Below are positions 7,961 to 16,723 of a DNA stretch of 64,000 bases, piece by piece (the stretch's first letter is position 1; every line of letters begins with the position of its first letter). The DNA is from an uncultured Acidobacteriia bacterium (GTDB lineage Bacteria; Acidobacteriota; Terriglobia; Bryobacterales; Bryobacteraceae). The stretch spans positions 1 through 64,000 of the forward strand of contig CAIUOG010000091.1 of the NCBI GenBank assembly GCA_903900705.1, read 5' to 3'. Below the pieces are notes generated by a model that saw nothing but the letters and a program-made list of their open reading frames with translations, ran no database searches and had not been told where the DNA came from. Made by a program: the position numbers and the translations under genes.

Positions 7961-9178
7961 CTAACGCCCGGGTGCTCTTATAAAGAACGAAGGCTTATCC
8001 ACTGAGGCTGGTACGGCGACATCGAAAAAACCGACCATCATCTCTTCCTGGCTTTGTTCTCCCCAGGTGACTTCTTCCGTAGGGTCCGGGTTGAGTGGAT
8101 TATTTGCGGAGTTATCGTAATAGCCGGTAAAGAGCAGTTGTGTGCCGGCGGGCAGAAGTCTGGGTGTGGCGAGGCGATAATTCAACTGCCAGTAGAAGTT
8201 GTAATGTTCCACGCGCAGCAGCGTATCCACTCGCCCAGCCTTACCCAGAATCTGATATTCGAAGCCGCTGCCTCTCAGGTGCATATGCGGGAACATGCTG
8301 AGTAAGACAGCGTCCCGCGGCACTGAGCCGGAGACAGCGGCGCGATAACTGCGCGCGCCAGGCGGAATGCGCAAGCCATACTGACTCATCTGCAGAGTGA
8401 GTACTCTCGACTGAGGAGTTTCCTTCGCATACCAGACACGAATTTCCGTCTGATCCTTCGCGTCTGTCTTACGGGAGTTGTAGTGCATCTGCAGGACAAG
8501 ATCCGACCCGGCGGGAATTTTTTTCGCCATCCCCGGCGGACACTCCATCAGAGGCGCGCCCGGAGTATAAATCGCGAGGATATCCGACGTTGTCCCGCTC
8601 TTCGGATCTCCTTCGCGCAGCCATCGGGAACCAGGTTCCCGCACATAGAGAACGGCGTGATGCACCACGCCGCGATCGCCCGGCAGAATGTCCACGGCGC
8701 TTACCCAGCGGTCCTCAGAAAATGCGGGACTCAGAACGATGTATTGATAATCGAGAGTCTGATTCGCGGGTATGCGGATGGGTTTCGGCATGCGGGTGAC
8801 CAGATCCGGCGCGGGCCGAACGCGTTCCCGGACGACCGGCGCGGGAGCATCCGTCTTCACACCCTCCCGCGCACCACCAATCACCCATGCGCGCACTGTG
8901 GAAAGCTCATCCGCACTCAGCGAAGGATCATTCGCAAAGTGACCGACAGCGGGGTCCGCAAACCAGGGCGGCATCTTCCGTAGCGCGACCGCCTCACCGA
9001 TACTCTTCGCCCATGGACGGACCTGCGCGTAATTCATCAGGGGCATGGGTCCGATCTCGCCGGGCCGGTGACAGCTCTGGCAATGCTTTTGCAGAATCGG
9101 TTCCACGTCGCGATGAAACGTTACTTCCTCCGCCCGGACGTATAAGCCAGTTGCCAACAATAACCAGAGAAATCTCAT
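7961..9178 (-). CDS. c-type cytochrome fused to PHM-like copper monooxygenase fold
   Basis: An exported redox protein of about 405 residues. A short signal peptide (MRFLWLLLATGLYVRA) precedes a cytochrome c domain with the haem motif CQSCH (about residue 34) and a distal MPPW segment. The C-terminal 260 residues resemble the two-domain copper type II ascorbate-dependent monooxygenase fold, with candidate copper ligands in VVHHAVLYV, LQMHYN and FPHMHLRG. The open frame extends to 9196, but I use the ATG at 9178 because it overlaps the heparinase stop as ATGA and begins the signal peptide. It is the last gene of the maeB operon. A second protein of this type is at 35214. Substrate unknown. Confidence 0.82.
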   Translation of the reverse strand: MRFLWLLLATGLYVRAEEVTFHRDVEPILQKHCQSCHRPGEIGPMPLMNYAQVRPWAKSIGEAVALRKMPPWFADPAVGHFANDPSLSADELSTVRAWVIGGAREGVKTDAPAPVVRERVRPAPDLVTRMPKPIRIPANQTLDYQYIVLSPAFSEDRWVSAVDILPGDRGVVHHAVLYVREPGSRWLREGDPKSGTTSDILAIYTPGAPLMECPPGMAKKIPAGSDLVLQMHYNSRKTDAKDQTEIRVWYAKETPQSRVLTLQMSQYGLRIPPGARSYRAAVSGSVPRDAVLLSMFPHMHLRGSGFEYQILGKAGRVDTLLRVEHYNFYWQLNYRLATPRLLPAGTQLLFTGYYDNSANNPLNPDPTEEVTWGEQSQEEMMVGFFDVAVPASVDKPSFFIRAPGR

Positions 9179-11138
9179 CCGATCCGTGTCGTCCACCTGG
9201 CTCTTACACGCGGGGCACTCGCTACAAGCAGGACACGCCAGACAGAATCTCCCCAGCTGTTATGCAGGCGCGAGTCTGTGATTCTTACCGGTTCAATTTT
9301 CGGCGTCAGGCTCTTATCAAATGTAATAGCTAAGCCGCCCACGCGCAGTGCCCCATTCTGATCGAGGGCAGGCTCCACCGCCGTCATCAGAGTCAGGGTA
9401 ATCTGACCGGGCTGCCTGGAGAGGGAGTAATCATCGGTAATGCTAATCTGCTTCGCCCTCTTATCCAGCGTTACGTTACGACGCCAGCTCTGCAGACCTG
9501 CCTCAGCCGGATATGCCGTGGCGAGATCGGCCGAGAATGAGGCTGTCTCCGCATTGGCTTCATAACGAACGTCGGAGGCGCGGAAACCAGGTCCGGGTGA
9601 CTGCATCACGCCGTCGATGGTCGGAAGATTGTGCCAGGCGGATTGCATGGTCCAGATGTCATAACGCTGTGCGCTGAAGGTCTTCGCCGTGTAGTTCTCC
9701 ACGCCCACATCAAGGATGACGGGTCTGCCGTTCGAGTACACGATGAAATTGCCCACATCATTATGGTTGTGACTCTTACCGTTGTTGCCCCCTGTGCCGC
9801 GACGAATAGGCCGTCTGCGGAACCGGCCTGACAACGGGCCGTCATCAGCTGCAGACCGGGCATCCAGCAGTCCGCGGCCAGAGGCTCTTTCGAAGGCGCC
9901 GCTTCGAGCTCCCGCCAGGTGAACAACTGCTCCAGCTGACGCCGCATATTGCGGTTCACAGGCAAACCCGGCGACCGCAGCCAACCACCCATCGATTCCA
10001 GCTCCGGATCGTTCACGCGCTGCCCATAGCGCCAGACGAGGTAAGCGGAAGGGTGCGCCTTCGGCCCGGCGTCACCGGAGTTCACGTAAAACTCTCCAGC
10101 AACGTGAACCCGCGCAATGTAGCGGCCCATTTCGCGCAGCAGAGGCATGTCGTAGACATTGATCCTGCCATTGCTCGCCGAATAGAGGATTTCCAGGCAA
10201 TCAAACAGCGCGCCGGCTGCTTCGCTCCAATATTCGGGACCTTCGTCGCAACCGCCGTCATCGCGGTAAACATCCAGGAAGCGATCCAGGGTGGCGAGAC
10301 TTTTCACCACCACGGCGGTGCGTTTGGCGGGGTCGGGTTCCAGCAGCAGCGCCGTGGAAAGCCAGTTGGAATTGATCCACGGCGTGTGGTTGTTCATGGG
10401 GGCGTTGCTTTTTGGATTGAGGCCCATCCAGTGCAGGTCGTTGCGTTCGCGCGCCGGGGCGAGTATGCGCCGCTCGGCCTCCCAGCGGATACGTTCACGG
10501 ATGCGGGGAGAGACCTGATCGAGCGCGGGGCCCAGCAGGTAGTCCGTCCAGGAGAGCATGGCGGAGGTTTCGGCGCCGAAAAGGTCGATGATTGGCTCTC
10601 TCAGGTCGGCGAGGCCGGTCCCCGCCTTCTGCAGAGAGGTGTGCGCGGGCACCCCCCAAAAGCTCTCTTCGCAGATGGACCAGATGGCGTTGCCGATGTC
10701 ATCCAGAAATTTTCCCTGGGCCTGGACGCATTCGGCGAGCACCAGATCGCGCAGATGCTCCCGGCGACGGAAGTGCTCCGCCTCATAGCGAGTGCGGTTG
10801 CCGTTCCGCCTGAATTCGAGAAAAAGTGTGGCTGGCAGCGCAGGCCATTGCGCTTTTAGGCGCTTCTCTCCATTGGTGATGATTTTCTTTCGGAAGTCTT
10901 CCGGCAGGCTCTGCCAGCCCGCGCGGCTGGTCAGTTTGGGATATGGTTTCCAGTTTTCCGCCGGAACCAGACTGGCTGCGATGACATCCGGGTGCAGCCG
11001 GTTTGAGAGCAGATGCTTCCGAACGGAGGCTTCTTCCCGCAGGTCTTTCGGGCCCAGGCTCTTCTGACCCCAGCCCCTCTGCGCCAACGCGGCCGACGCC
11101 GCCAGACCCGCTACAAACTGCCGCCTGTGAACCTGCAC
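9175..11138 (-). pseudogene. heparinase II/III-family polysaccharide lyase, broken by one frameshift
   Basis: An alginate/heparin lyase-like protein split between two frames. The first 450 codons, from the GTG at 11138 (AAGGAG 6 nt upstream), encode a Tat-like leader (RRQFVAGLAASAALA) and an alpha-helical toroid with NNHTPWINSNW and DEGPEYWSEAAGALFD. The remaining 204 codons, in the -1 frame, encode the heparinase II/III beta domain beginning KSHNHNDVGNFIVY, with the conserved SHNHNDVGNF catalytic region. The shift lies in a run of five G on the minus strand (9788-9792): AAQG in frame one joins GNNGKSHNHND in frame two if one base is added. Both halves are well conserved, so this is a sequencing error, a recent mutation or slippage. 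It sits 13 bp after maeB and overlaps the next start. Confidence 0.8.
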
Positions 11139-11151
11139 TGCGAACTCCTTG

Positions 11152-13419
11152 CTATTTTCGCGTTCGAACGCCGCGCCCGGGCTGCGCCTCCACAGCGGCA
11201 ATGGCCGCCATATTGACGATTTCGCCCACATCGGCGCCGCGCTGCAACACATGCACAGGTTTCGAAAGGCCCATCAGGATGGGACCAATCACCTGCGCTC
11301 CGCCCAGCCGCGCCATCAGTTTGTACGCGATGTTCCCGGCATCCAGACTGGGGAAGATCAGCACGTTCGCGCCCTTCACGGAACTGAACGCATAGGTCTC
11401 TTCCACAATCTCCCGCACTACCGCGGTGTCCGCCTGCATTTCGCCGTCCATTTTGGTTTCCGGGAAACGCTGGCGGGCGATGCGGACCGCTTCGCGCACC
11501 TTGGTGGCCGCTGGATGGTTGGTGCTGCCAAAGTTGGAGAACGAGAGGAAGGCGACTTTCGGATCCACGTCGAACTCGCGCGCCACGTTGGCGGCGCAGG
11601 CGGCGATCTCGGCCATGGTTTCCGCGCTGGGGTCGATATTTACGGTGCAGTCCGCAAAGAAGTACGGCTTGCCCTTGGCCGTAATGACGATGTACAGGCC
11701 GGAAACCTTGCCGATGCCGGGCTGCATCGGAATCACCTGCAGGGCAGGCCGAATGGTTTCCGGATAGTGCTGCGTGAGTCCGGAAATCATGGCCGAGGCG
11801 TCGCCGATCTGCACCATGAGCGCGCCGAAGAGATCTTTGTTGCGGATGAGTTCGGCGGCCTCGCGGCGGGTGACACCCTTGCGCTGGCGCAGCCGGTAGA
11901 GCTCTTCGGTGTAAGCGGGGGTGAGTTCTGAAGACGCGGGGTCCACAACGGAGCAGCCATCGAGCCGCAGCCCGAGCGCCTCGGCGCGTTCCCGAATGAA
12001 AACCTCATTGCCCAGCAGAATGGGGCTGGCGATATCTTCTTCCACCAGAATCTGGGCGGCCCGGAGGATCTTGTCTTCCGAACCTTCCGGAAACACCAGC
12101 TTCTGCTGGCCGGAGCGCGCTTTGCGAATCAGCGTGCGCATCACGCCATGCGAACCGCCGAGTCGCTGTTCCAGGCTCTCGCGATATTCATTCAGGTTTA
12201 GAGTGACTCTGGCAACACCGGAGCGCATGGCCGCTTCGGCCACCGCCACGGAGACCTGAATCACCACGCGGGGGTCGAACGGTTTCGGGATGATGTAATC
12301 GCGGCCAAACTCCAGGGTCTCCACACCGTAGATGCGGCAGACGGAATCCGGCACGTCCTGTTTCGCCAGTTCCGCGAGGGCATGGGTGGCGGCGAGCATC
12401 ATCTCGTTATTAATGGTGGTGGCGCGCACGTCGAGAGCGCCACGGAAGATGGAGGGGAAACCGAGGACGTTGTTGACCTGATTGGGCAGGTCTGACCGCC
12501 CGGTACCCATGATCACGTCGGGCCGCGCGGCGATGGCGGTCTCGTATTTGATCTCGGGGTCAGGGTTCGAAAGCGCCAGCACGATGGGGGATTCGTTCAT
12601 GCCGGCCAGCATTTCCGGCGTCACGCAGTTGGCGGCGGAGAGGCCGAAGAAGACGTCCGCGCCCACCATCGCTTCGGTCAGGGTGCGCGCCTCGGTTTCC
12701 ACGGCGAAACGCGCTTTGTATTTGTTCATGCCCTGCGTGCGGCCGGCGTGGATCACCCCGGAGGTGTCACACATGGTGATGTGTTCGCGCTTCACCCCGA
12801 GCAGCGTGTAGTGTTCCGCGCAGGCGATGGCGCTCGCGCCCGCGCCGTTCACCACCACCCGCACCTCATCGAGCTTCTTGCCGGCGATTTCGACAGCGTT
12901 GACGAGCGCCGCGCCGGAGATGATGGCCGTGCCGTGCTGGTCGTCATGAAAGACCGGAATGCCCATGGTGCGCTGCAGTTCCTCCTCGATTTCGAAGCAC
13001 TCGGGGGCCTTGATGTCTTCAAGGTTGATGCCGCCGAAGGTCGGTTCGAGCAACTGGCAGGCGCGGATGATCTCTTTGGGGTCCGTGGTGTTGAGTTCGA
13101 TATCGAAGACGTCGATATCGGCAAAGCGCTTAAACAGGACGCCCTTGCCCTCCATGACCGGTTTGCCGGCGACCGCGCCAAGATTTCCCAGTCCCAGGAC
13201 GGCGGTTCCATTGGACACGACGCCGACGAGATTCCCCTTGCCCGTGTACTTGTAGGCGAGTTCGGGGTCGCGGTGAATCTCCAGGCAGGGCACCGCCACG
13301 CCGGGCGTATAGGCCAGACTGAGGTCCCGTTGGGTAAGGCAGGGCTTGCTGGGAGTAACGGACAATTTACCGGCGGGGAAAGCCGAGTGGTACTGGAGTG
13401 CGTCTTCGTCGCGAATCAT
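11152..13419 (-). CDS. maeB: NADP-dependent malic enzyme with phosphotransacetylase-like domain
   Basis: Oxidative decarboxylation of malate to pyruvate. The 755-residue length matches MaeB, with the malic enzyme in residues 1-425 and a phosphotransacetylase-like regulatory domain from about 430. Visible motifs are [12 protein letters not shown], the catalytic-Lys region [24 protein letters not shown]-type metal site [22 protein letters not shown], the Rossmann motif [12 protein letters not shown] and [11 protein letters not shown]. The C-terminal domain shows [15 protein letters not shown] and AGNIAYKL. The ATG at 13419 has AAGGGA 5-7 nt upstream. It heads an operon with the heparinase-like gene (13 bp gap) and the cytochrome. 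The polysaccharide export gene is divergent. Confidence 0.93.
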   Translation of the reverse strand: MIRDEDALQYHSAFPAGKLSVTPSKPCLTQRDLSLAYTPGVAVPCLEIHRDPELAYKYTGKGNLVGVVSNGTAVLGLGNLGAVAGKPVMEGKGVLFKRFADIDVFDIELNTTDPKEIIRACQLLEPTFGGINLEDIKAPECFEIEEELQRTMGIPVFHDDQHGTAIISGAALVNAVEIAGKKLDEVRVVVNGAGASAIACAEHYTLLGVKREHITMCDTSGVIHAGRTQGMNKYKARFAVETEARTLTEAMVGADVFFGLSAANCVTPEMLAGMNESPIVLALSNPDPEIKYETAIAARPDVIMGTGRSDLPNQVNNVLGFPSIFRGALDVRATTINNEMMLAATHALAELAKQDVPDSVCRIYGVETLEFGRDYIIPKPFDPRVVIQVSVAVAEAAMRSGVARVTLNLNEYRESLEQRLGGSHGVMRTLIRKARSGQQKLVFPEGSEDKILRAAQILVEEDIASPILLGNEVFIRERAEALGLRLDGCSVVDPASSELTPAYTEELYRLRQRKGVTRREAAELIRNKDLFGALMVQIGDASAMISGLTQHYPETIRPALQVIPMQPGIGKVSGLYIVITAKGKPYFFADCTVNIDPSAETMAEIAACAANVAREFDVDPKVAFLSFSNFGSTNHPAATKVREAVRIARQRFPETKMDGEMQADTAVVREIVEETYAFSSVKGANVLIFPSLDAGNIAYKLMARLGGAQVIGPILMGLSKPVHVLQRGADVGEIVNMAAIAAVEAQPGRGVRTRK

Positions 13420-13470
13420 GACAGTCCCTTATGAACAGAAAGCTCCGTTCAACTCCTGGTATAACGCACT

Positions 13471-13484
13471 GTGTTCTATAACAC
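13471..13484. promoter_or_regulatory. palindrome in the maeB/export divergent region
   Basis: GTGTT-CTAT-AACAC is a 5-bp inverted repeat with a 4-bp centre, about 50 bp upstream of maeB. On the minus strand TTATAC occurs about 15 bp downstream and could be a -10 box, but no convincing -35 is seen. A regulator-binding role is only a possibility. Confidence 0.25.
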
Positions 13485-13521
13485 GGCTTTTTGAAACGGC
13501 GGATGCTTCGTGGTGGACCAA

Positions 13522-13536
13522 CCGGGGAATCCCCGG
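13522..13536. repeat. perfect palindrome upstream of the export gene
   Basis: CCGGGGA-A-TCCCCGG, seven-base arms around one base, lies 72 bp before the export gene start and cannot be a terminator of either divergent flanking gene. Its GGGGAATCCCC core resembles the hairpin at 4689-4714. It may be a protein-binding site or a dispersed intergenic repeat. Confidence 0.4.
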
Positions 13537-13607
13537 GTCCGCCGAAAACTCCCGCCCAAATCAGACTCCGCCAAACATGAGACAATGAGGAATTGACTGG
13601 AGTTGCA

Positions 13608-14573
13608 ATGCCGAACAAACCACAGATTCTGTCCGCCACAGTCCTGATTTCACTGCTGACCATCGGGCTCTGCACAGCCTCCGCACAGGAAGCGCCGAGG
13701 CCCCTGCCGGCGATCGATAACACCAACCTGCCGCAGCAACCCGTGGGACGGGAAGATCTGCTGGGCGTCACGGTTTACGATTCTCCCGAACTCACCCGCA
13801 CCGTGCGCGTGAATTCGGATGGGACTATTCGCCTGCCAATGCTGAAATCCACCATCAAGGTGGAAGGGATGATGCCGGCGGAGATTGAACTCGCGATTGC
13901 GGACGAACTGAAGCGCGAGCAACTTCTGGTGGATCCGTTTGTCACGGTGGCAATTGCCGAGTATCACAGCCGGCCGATCAGCATCAATGGCGCGGTCAAG
14001 ACCCCGGCGATCTTCCAGGCGATTGGTTCGGTGAGTCTGCTGGATGCCATGGCCAAGGGTGGCGGACTGGCGGATAACGCTGGTGGCGAAATCATCATCA
14101 CCCGTCCGAACGGCGCCACGGGAGTCATGTCCGTGCAGCGGATCCCGGTGAAAGCTCTGATTGACGGTTCAGACCCCAGCCTGAATGTGAAGCTGACCGG
14201 CGGCGAAGAAATCCGCGTGCCCGTCGCGGGCATGGTTGTTGTCTCCGGCAACGTGAAGGAATCCGGCGTGTTCCCCGTGCAGGAAGGCGGTTCCACCACC
14301 GTTCTCACGGCGATCGCGCAGGCCAAGGGATTGGGCGATTTCCAGCCGAAGTTCGTTTACATCTTCCGCCCGGACGAACAGGGAACCCGGCACGAAATTG
14401 CGGTTGACCTGAAGGCCATCCGGGAACGCAAGATCCCGGACGTTCCGCTTCTCCCGAAGGATCTTCTGTATGTGCCCGACAACAACAGCGCGAAGTTGAG
14501 GAGTCAGATCGTGGCCGCCCTGATACCTCTGGCAACCTCCGCCAGCACAGCCACGATTTACGCTCTGCGCTAG
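13608..14573 (+). CDS. polysaccharide biosynthesis/export protein (Wza-like, SLBB)
   Basis: A periplasmic or outer-membrane polysaccharide export protein. A signal peptide (LSATVLISLLTIGLCTASAQ) is followed by the Poly_export domain (GREDLLGVTVYDSPELTRTVRVNSDG, residues about 47-125) and at least one SLBB repeat (PISINGAVKTPAIFQAIGSVSLLDAMAKGGG), with a second around VVVSGNVKESGVFPVQEGG. It ends with a hydrophobic stretch (IVAALIPLATSASTATIYAL). I choose the ATG at 13608 because GGAG lies 5 nt upstream; the frame can be extended to a TTG at 13593. It leads into the heptose genes with a 2-bp gap. No lipobox cysteine is visible. Confidence 0.87.
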   Translation: MPNKPQILSATVLISLLTIGLCTASAQEAPRPLPAIDNTNLPQQPVGREDLLGVTVYDSPELTRTVRVNSDGTIRLPMLKSTIKVEGMMPAEIELAIADELKREQLLVDPFVTVAIAEYHSRPISINGAVKTPAIFQAIGSVSLLDAMAKGGGLADNAGGEIIITRPNGATGVMSVQRIPVKALIDGSDPSLNVKLTGGEEIRVPVAGMVVVSGNVKESGVFPVQEGGSTTVLTAIAQAKGLGDFQPKFVYIFRPDEQGTRHEIAVDLKAIRERKIPDVPLLPKDLLYVPDNNSAKLRSQIVAALIPLATSASTATIYALR

Positions 14574-14575
14574 AA

Positions 14576-15073
14576 ATGACGGCACGCGGGAAGCTCAGGA
14601 CTCTGGACGAGTTGGCAACGCTCCGCGCGCACTGGGCGGGCGAGGGTAAAAAGGTCGTCTGGACAAATGGCTGTTTTGACCTGCTCCATGTGGGCCATAT
14701 CCGGAGTTTTCAGGAAGCGAAATCGCTCGGCGACATTCTGATTGTGGGCATCAACAGCGATCAGAGTGTGCGGGCGCTGAAGGGCGACCTTCGGCCCGTG
14801 GTTTGTGAAGAGGACAGGGCCGAAACCGTGGCGGCTCTGGAAGCGGTCGACTACGTGACCATTTTTGGAGACAGCGACCCGGTGCGGGCGATTTCCATCC
14901 TTCGTCCGGACATCCACTGCAAAGGCGCGGATTACGCCGATGGCCGCAAGCCGGTTCCTGAAAAGGAAATTGTGACCGGCTACGGCGGTGAGATCCGCTT
15001 CCTGCCGATTCACCAGGGCCGCTCCACCTCGGGGTTGATCGAAAGGATCGCTGCCGCCGCATGCACGATGTAA
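14576..15073 (+). CDS. hldC: D-glycero-beta-D-manno-heptose 1-phosphate adenylyltransferase
   Basis: A nucleotidyltransferase that converts heptose 1-phosphate and ATP to ADP-D,D-heptose, corresponding to the C-terminal domain of HldE/RfaE. Its 165 residues contain TNGCFDLLHVGHIRSFQEA with the HxGH nucleotide-binding motif, GINSDQSVRALKG, DRAETVAALEAVDYV, and the family ending YGGEIRFLPIHQGRSTS. It overlaps the kinase gene by 13 bp, so activities combined in enterobacterial HldE are separate proteins here. Together with hldA and gmhB it makes ADP-heptose for LPS core or other glycans; gmhA and hldD are not in the window. Confidence 0.9.
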   Translation: MTARGKLRTLDELATLRAHWAGEGKKVVWTNGCFDLLHVGHIRSFQEAKSLGDILIVGINSDQSVRALKGDLRPVVCEEDRAETVAALEAVDYVTIFGDSDPVRAISILRPDIHCKGADYADGRKPVPEKEIVTGYGGEIRFLPIHQGRSTSGLIERIAAAACTM

Positions 15074-16047
15074 GTTCGTTCGTCCGCGGCGCGGCCAACG
15101 TCCGTGTTCTTACCATCGGGGATTGCATGCTGGACGCATATATCTCCGGTGCGGCATCCCGCATCTCGCCCGAAGCCCCGGTTCCCGTGGTGAGCGTTTC
15201 GCGCCGCCGGTACCTGGCGGGCGGCGCCGCCAATGTGGCGGCCAACCTGCGGGCCCTGGGAGCGCGGGTGTTTCTGGCCGGCGTCACCGGCGTGGATAGT
15301 TCGGCGGTGCGTCTCCGGCAGGAACTGGAAAGCGGGGGAATCGGAACCGCCGCGCTGATGGAAGATGCCGGGCGGGCCACCACCACGAAAACCCGGGTGA
15401 CCGCGGCCGGACAGCAAATTGTCCGCTTCGATGACGAAGATGGTTCGCCCCTGCCTGACGCTCTTTTTGCCGAACTTTGCAGCCGTTGCTCCACGCTTCT
15501 GGATACGGTGGATGTCTGCGTAATTTCCGATTATGCGAAGGGCGTGGTGGACGAGCGGCTGTGCCGCTGGCTGTTCACGGAAACGGTGAAACGGGGGCTG
15601 CCGGTGGTGGTCGATCCCAAGTCACGCGATCTTTCCCGATACCGGGGTGCGACACTAATAACTCCGAACCTGAAGGAAACATCAGCGGCGGCGGGAGAAG
15701 CAATTCAGTCTCCGGTCGATCTGGCGCGAGTCGCTGGAGCGTTGCTGGGCTTGATTGAGCCCTCGGCGCTGCTGGTCACGCGGGGCGAAGACGGAATGTC
15801 TTTGTTTCAGAGGGAACACCCGGCGCGGCATCTGCCCGCGCTGGTAAATGAAGTAGCGGATGTGACGGGCGCCGGCGATACTGTCGTGGCAGCCCTCGCC
15901 ATCTCGCTGGGAATGAGGCTAAGTTTGTTCGAAGCGGCGGAAATCGCCAATATAGCGGCGGGGGTGGCGGTGAGCCACCACGGAACGTGGGCAGTGAAAG
16001 CTGACGAGTTACTGGCATACGCCGTGAAAGCGAACTGTCTTGAGTAA
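15061..16047 (+). CDS. hldA: D-glycero-beta-D-manno-heptose-7-phosphate kinase (PfkB family)
   Basis: A ribokinase-fold sugar kinase phosphorylating heptose 7-phosphate at C1. The 328 residues show the RfaE1 signature SRISPEAPVPVV (about residues 33-44), GGAANVAANLRALG, VISDYAKGVV, DPKSRDLSRYRGATLITPN and the PfkB active-site motif DVTGAGDTVVAALA with the catalytic Asp. The ATG at 15061 lies inside the end of hldC, and the stop overlaps the likely TTG start of gmhB. The HldE-like motif set and the neighbours make heptose kinase much more likely than a generic PfkB kinase. Confidence 0.9.
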   Translation: MHDVSSFVRGAANVRVLTIGDCMLDAYISGAASRISPEAPVPVVSVSRRRYLAGGAANVAANLRALGARVFLAGVTGVDSSAVRLRQELESGGIGTAALMEDAGRATTTKTRVTAAGQQIVRFDDEDGSPLPDALFAELCSRCSTLLDTVDVCVISDYAKGVVDERLCRWLFTETVKRGLPVVVDPKSRDLSRYRGATLITPNLKETSAAAGEAIQSPVDLARVAGALLGLIEPSALLVTRGEDGMSLFQREHPARHLPALVNEVADVTGAGDTVVAALAISLGMRLSLFEAAEIANIAAGVAVSHHGTWAVKADELLAYAVKANCLE

Positions 16048-16639
16048 ACAGACAGGACCCAAACAGTCTGCCCCGCGCCCGGTGGCCGGGAAACAGACGA
16101 CGCCCAAACAGGCTGCCCTCAAACGGGCGGTGTTTCTGGATCGGGACGGCACGATCATGCGGGATCGCGGCTATCTGAAAGATCCCGAAGGCGTGGAACT
16201 CCTGCCGGGGGTGGTGGATTCCCTGAAGGCACTGTGCCGGGAAGGCTGGAAGCTGATCATCGTCAGCAATCAGTCCGGCGTGGGCCGCGGTCTGATGACG
16301 GTGGATGAAATGAACGCGGTCCATGCGCGCCTGATCCGCCTGCTGCGCGGGCACGGCATTGAAATTGCCGCTTCTTACCTCTGCACACACTCGCCCGACG
16401 ACGAATGCGAATGCCGCAAGCCCGGCATCGCGTCGCTCGAAAAGGCTTCCGTGGAGCATTCGGTGGATATCTCACAATCGTGGATCGTGGGTGATCGCGA
16501 AAGTGACATCCTTTGCGGCCGCAATGCCGCCTGCACGACGATCTGGTTCAACACCGGCGAATTCGACGTCGCGAGTGAACTGCCGGATTATGTGGCGGAG
16601 AGCTGGGCCGAGATCTACGAAAAGATCAGCGACGCATAG
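16040..16639 (+). CDS. gmhB: D-glycero-beta-D-manno-heptose 1,7-bisphosphate 7-phosphatase
   Basis: A HAD-superfamily phosphatase acting between the kinase and adenylyltransferase steps. FLDRDGTIMRDRGYL supplies the DxD nucleophile pair, IIVSNQSGVGRG is motif II, and IVGDRESDI carries the late acidic motif. A zinc loop is visible as CTHSPDDECECRKP (C-x-H-x5-C-x-C), somewhat shorter than the E. coli loop. The first 28 residues are an unusual K/Q/P/T-rich tail before AVFLDRDG. The start is uncertain: a TTG at 16040 overlaps the hldA stop, and no strong ribosome site is seen. Confidence 0.88.
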   Translation: MSKQTGPKQSAPRPVAGKQTTPKQAALKRAVFLDRDGTIMRDRGYLKDPEGVELLPGVVDSLKALCREGWKLIIVSNQSGVGRGLMTVDEMNAVHARLIRLLRGHGIEIAASYLCTHSPDDECECRKPGIASLEKASVEHSVDISQSWIVGDRESDILCGRNAACTTIWFNTGEFDVASELPDYVAESWAEIYEKISDA

Positions 16640-16648
16640 GGATTGAAC

Positions 16649-16680
16649 GAGGGGCCGCCGAACCAAAGTCGCGGCCCCTC
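16649..16680 (+). terminator. 10-bp hairpin between gmhB and mrdA
   Basis: GAGGGGCCGC (16649-16658) pairs perfectly with GCGGCCCCTC (16671-16680) across a 12-nt loop, starting 9 bp after the gmhB stop. No T run follows, so it could be a weak terminator, a pause site or an mRNA-stabilising element. If mrdA began at the TTG at 16643, the hairpin would lie inside its coding region, which argues for a later start. Confidence 0.5.
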
Positions 16681-16723
16681 CATCCCGTTCCGTTCTGATA
16701 CTCTGAAATCAGCCGTACCAGCT

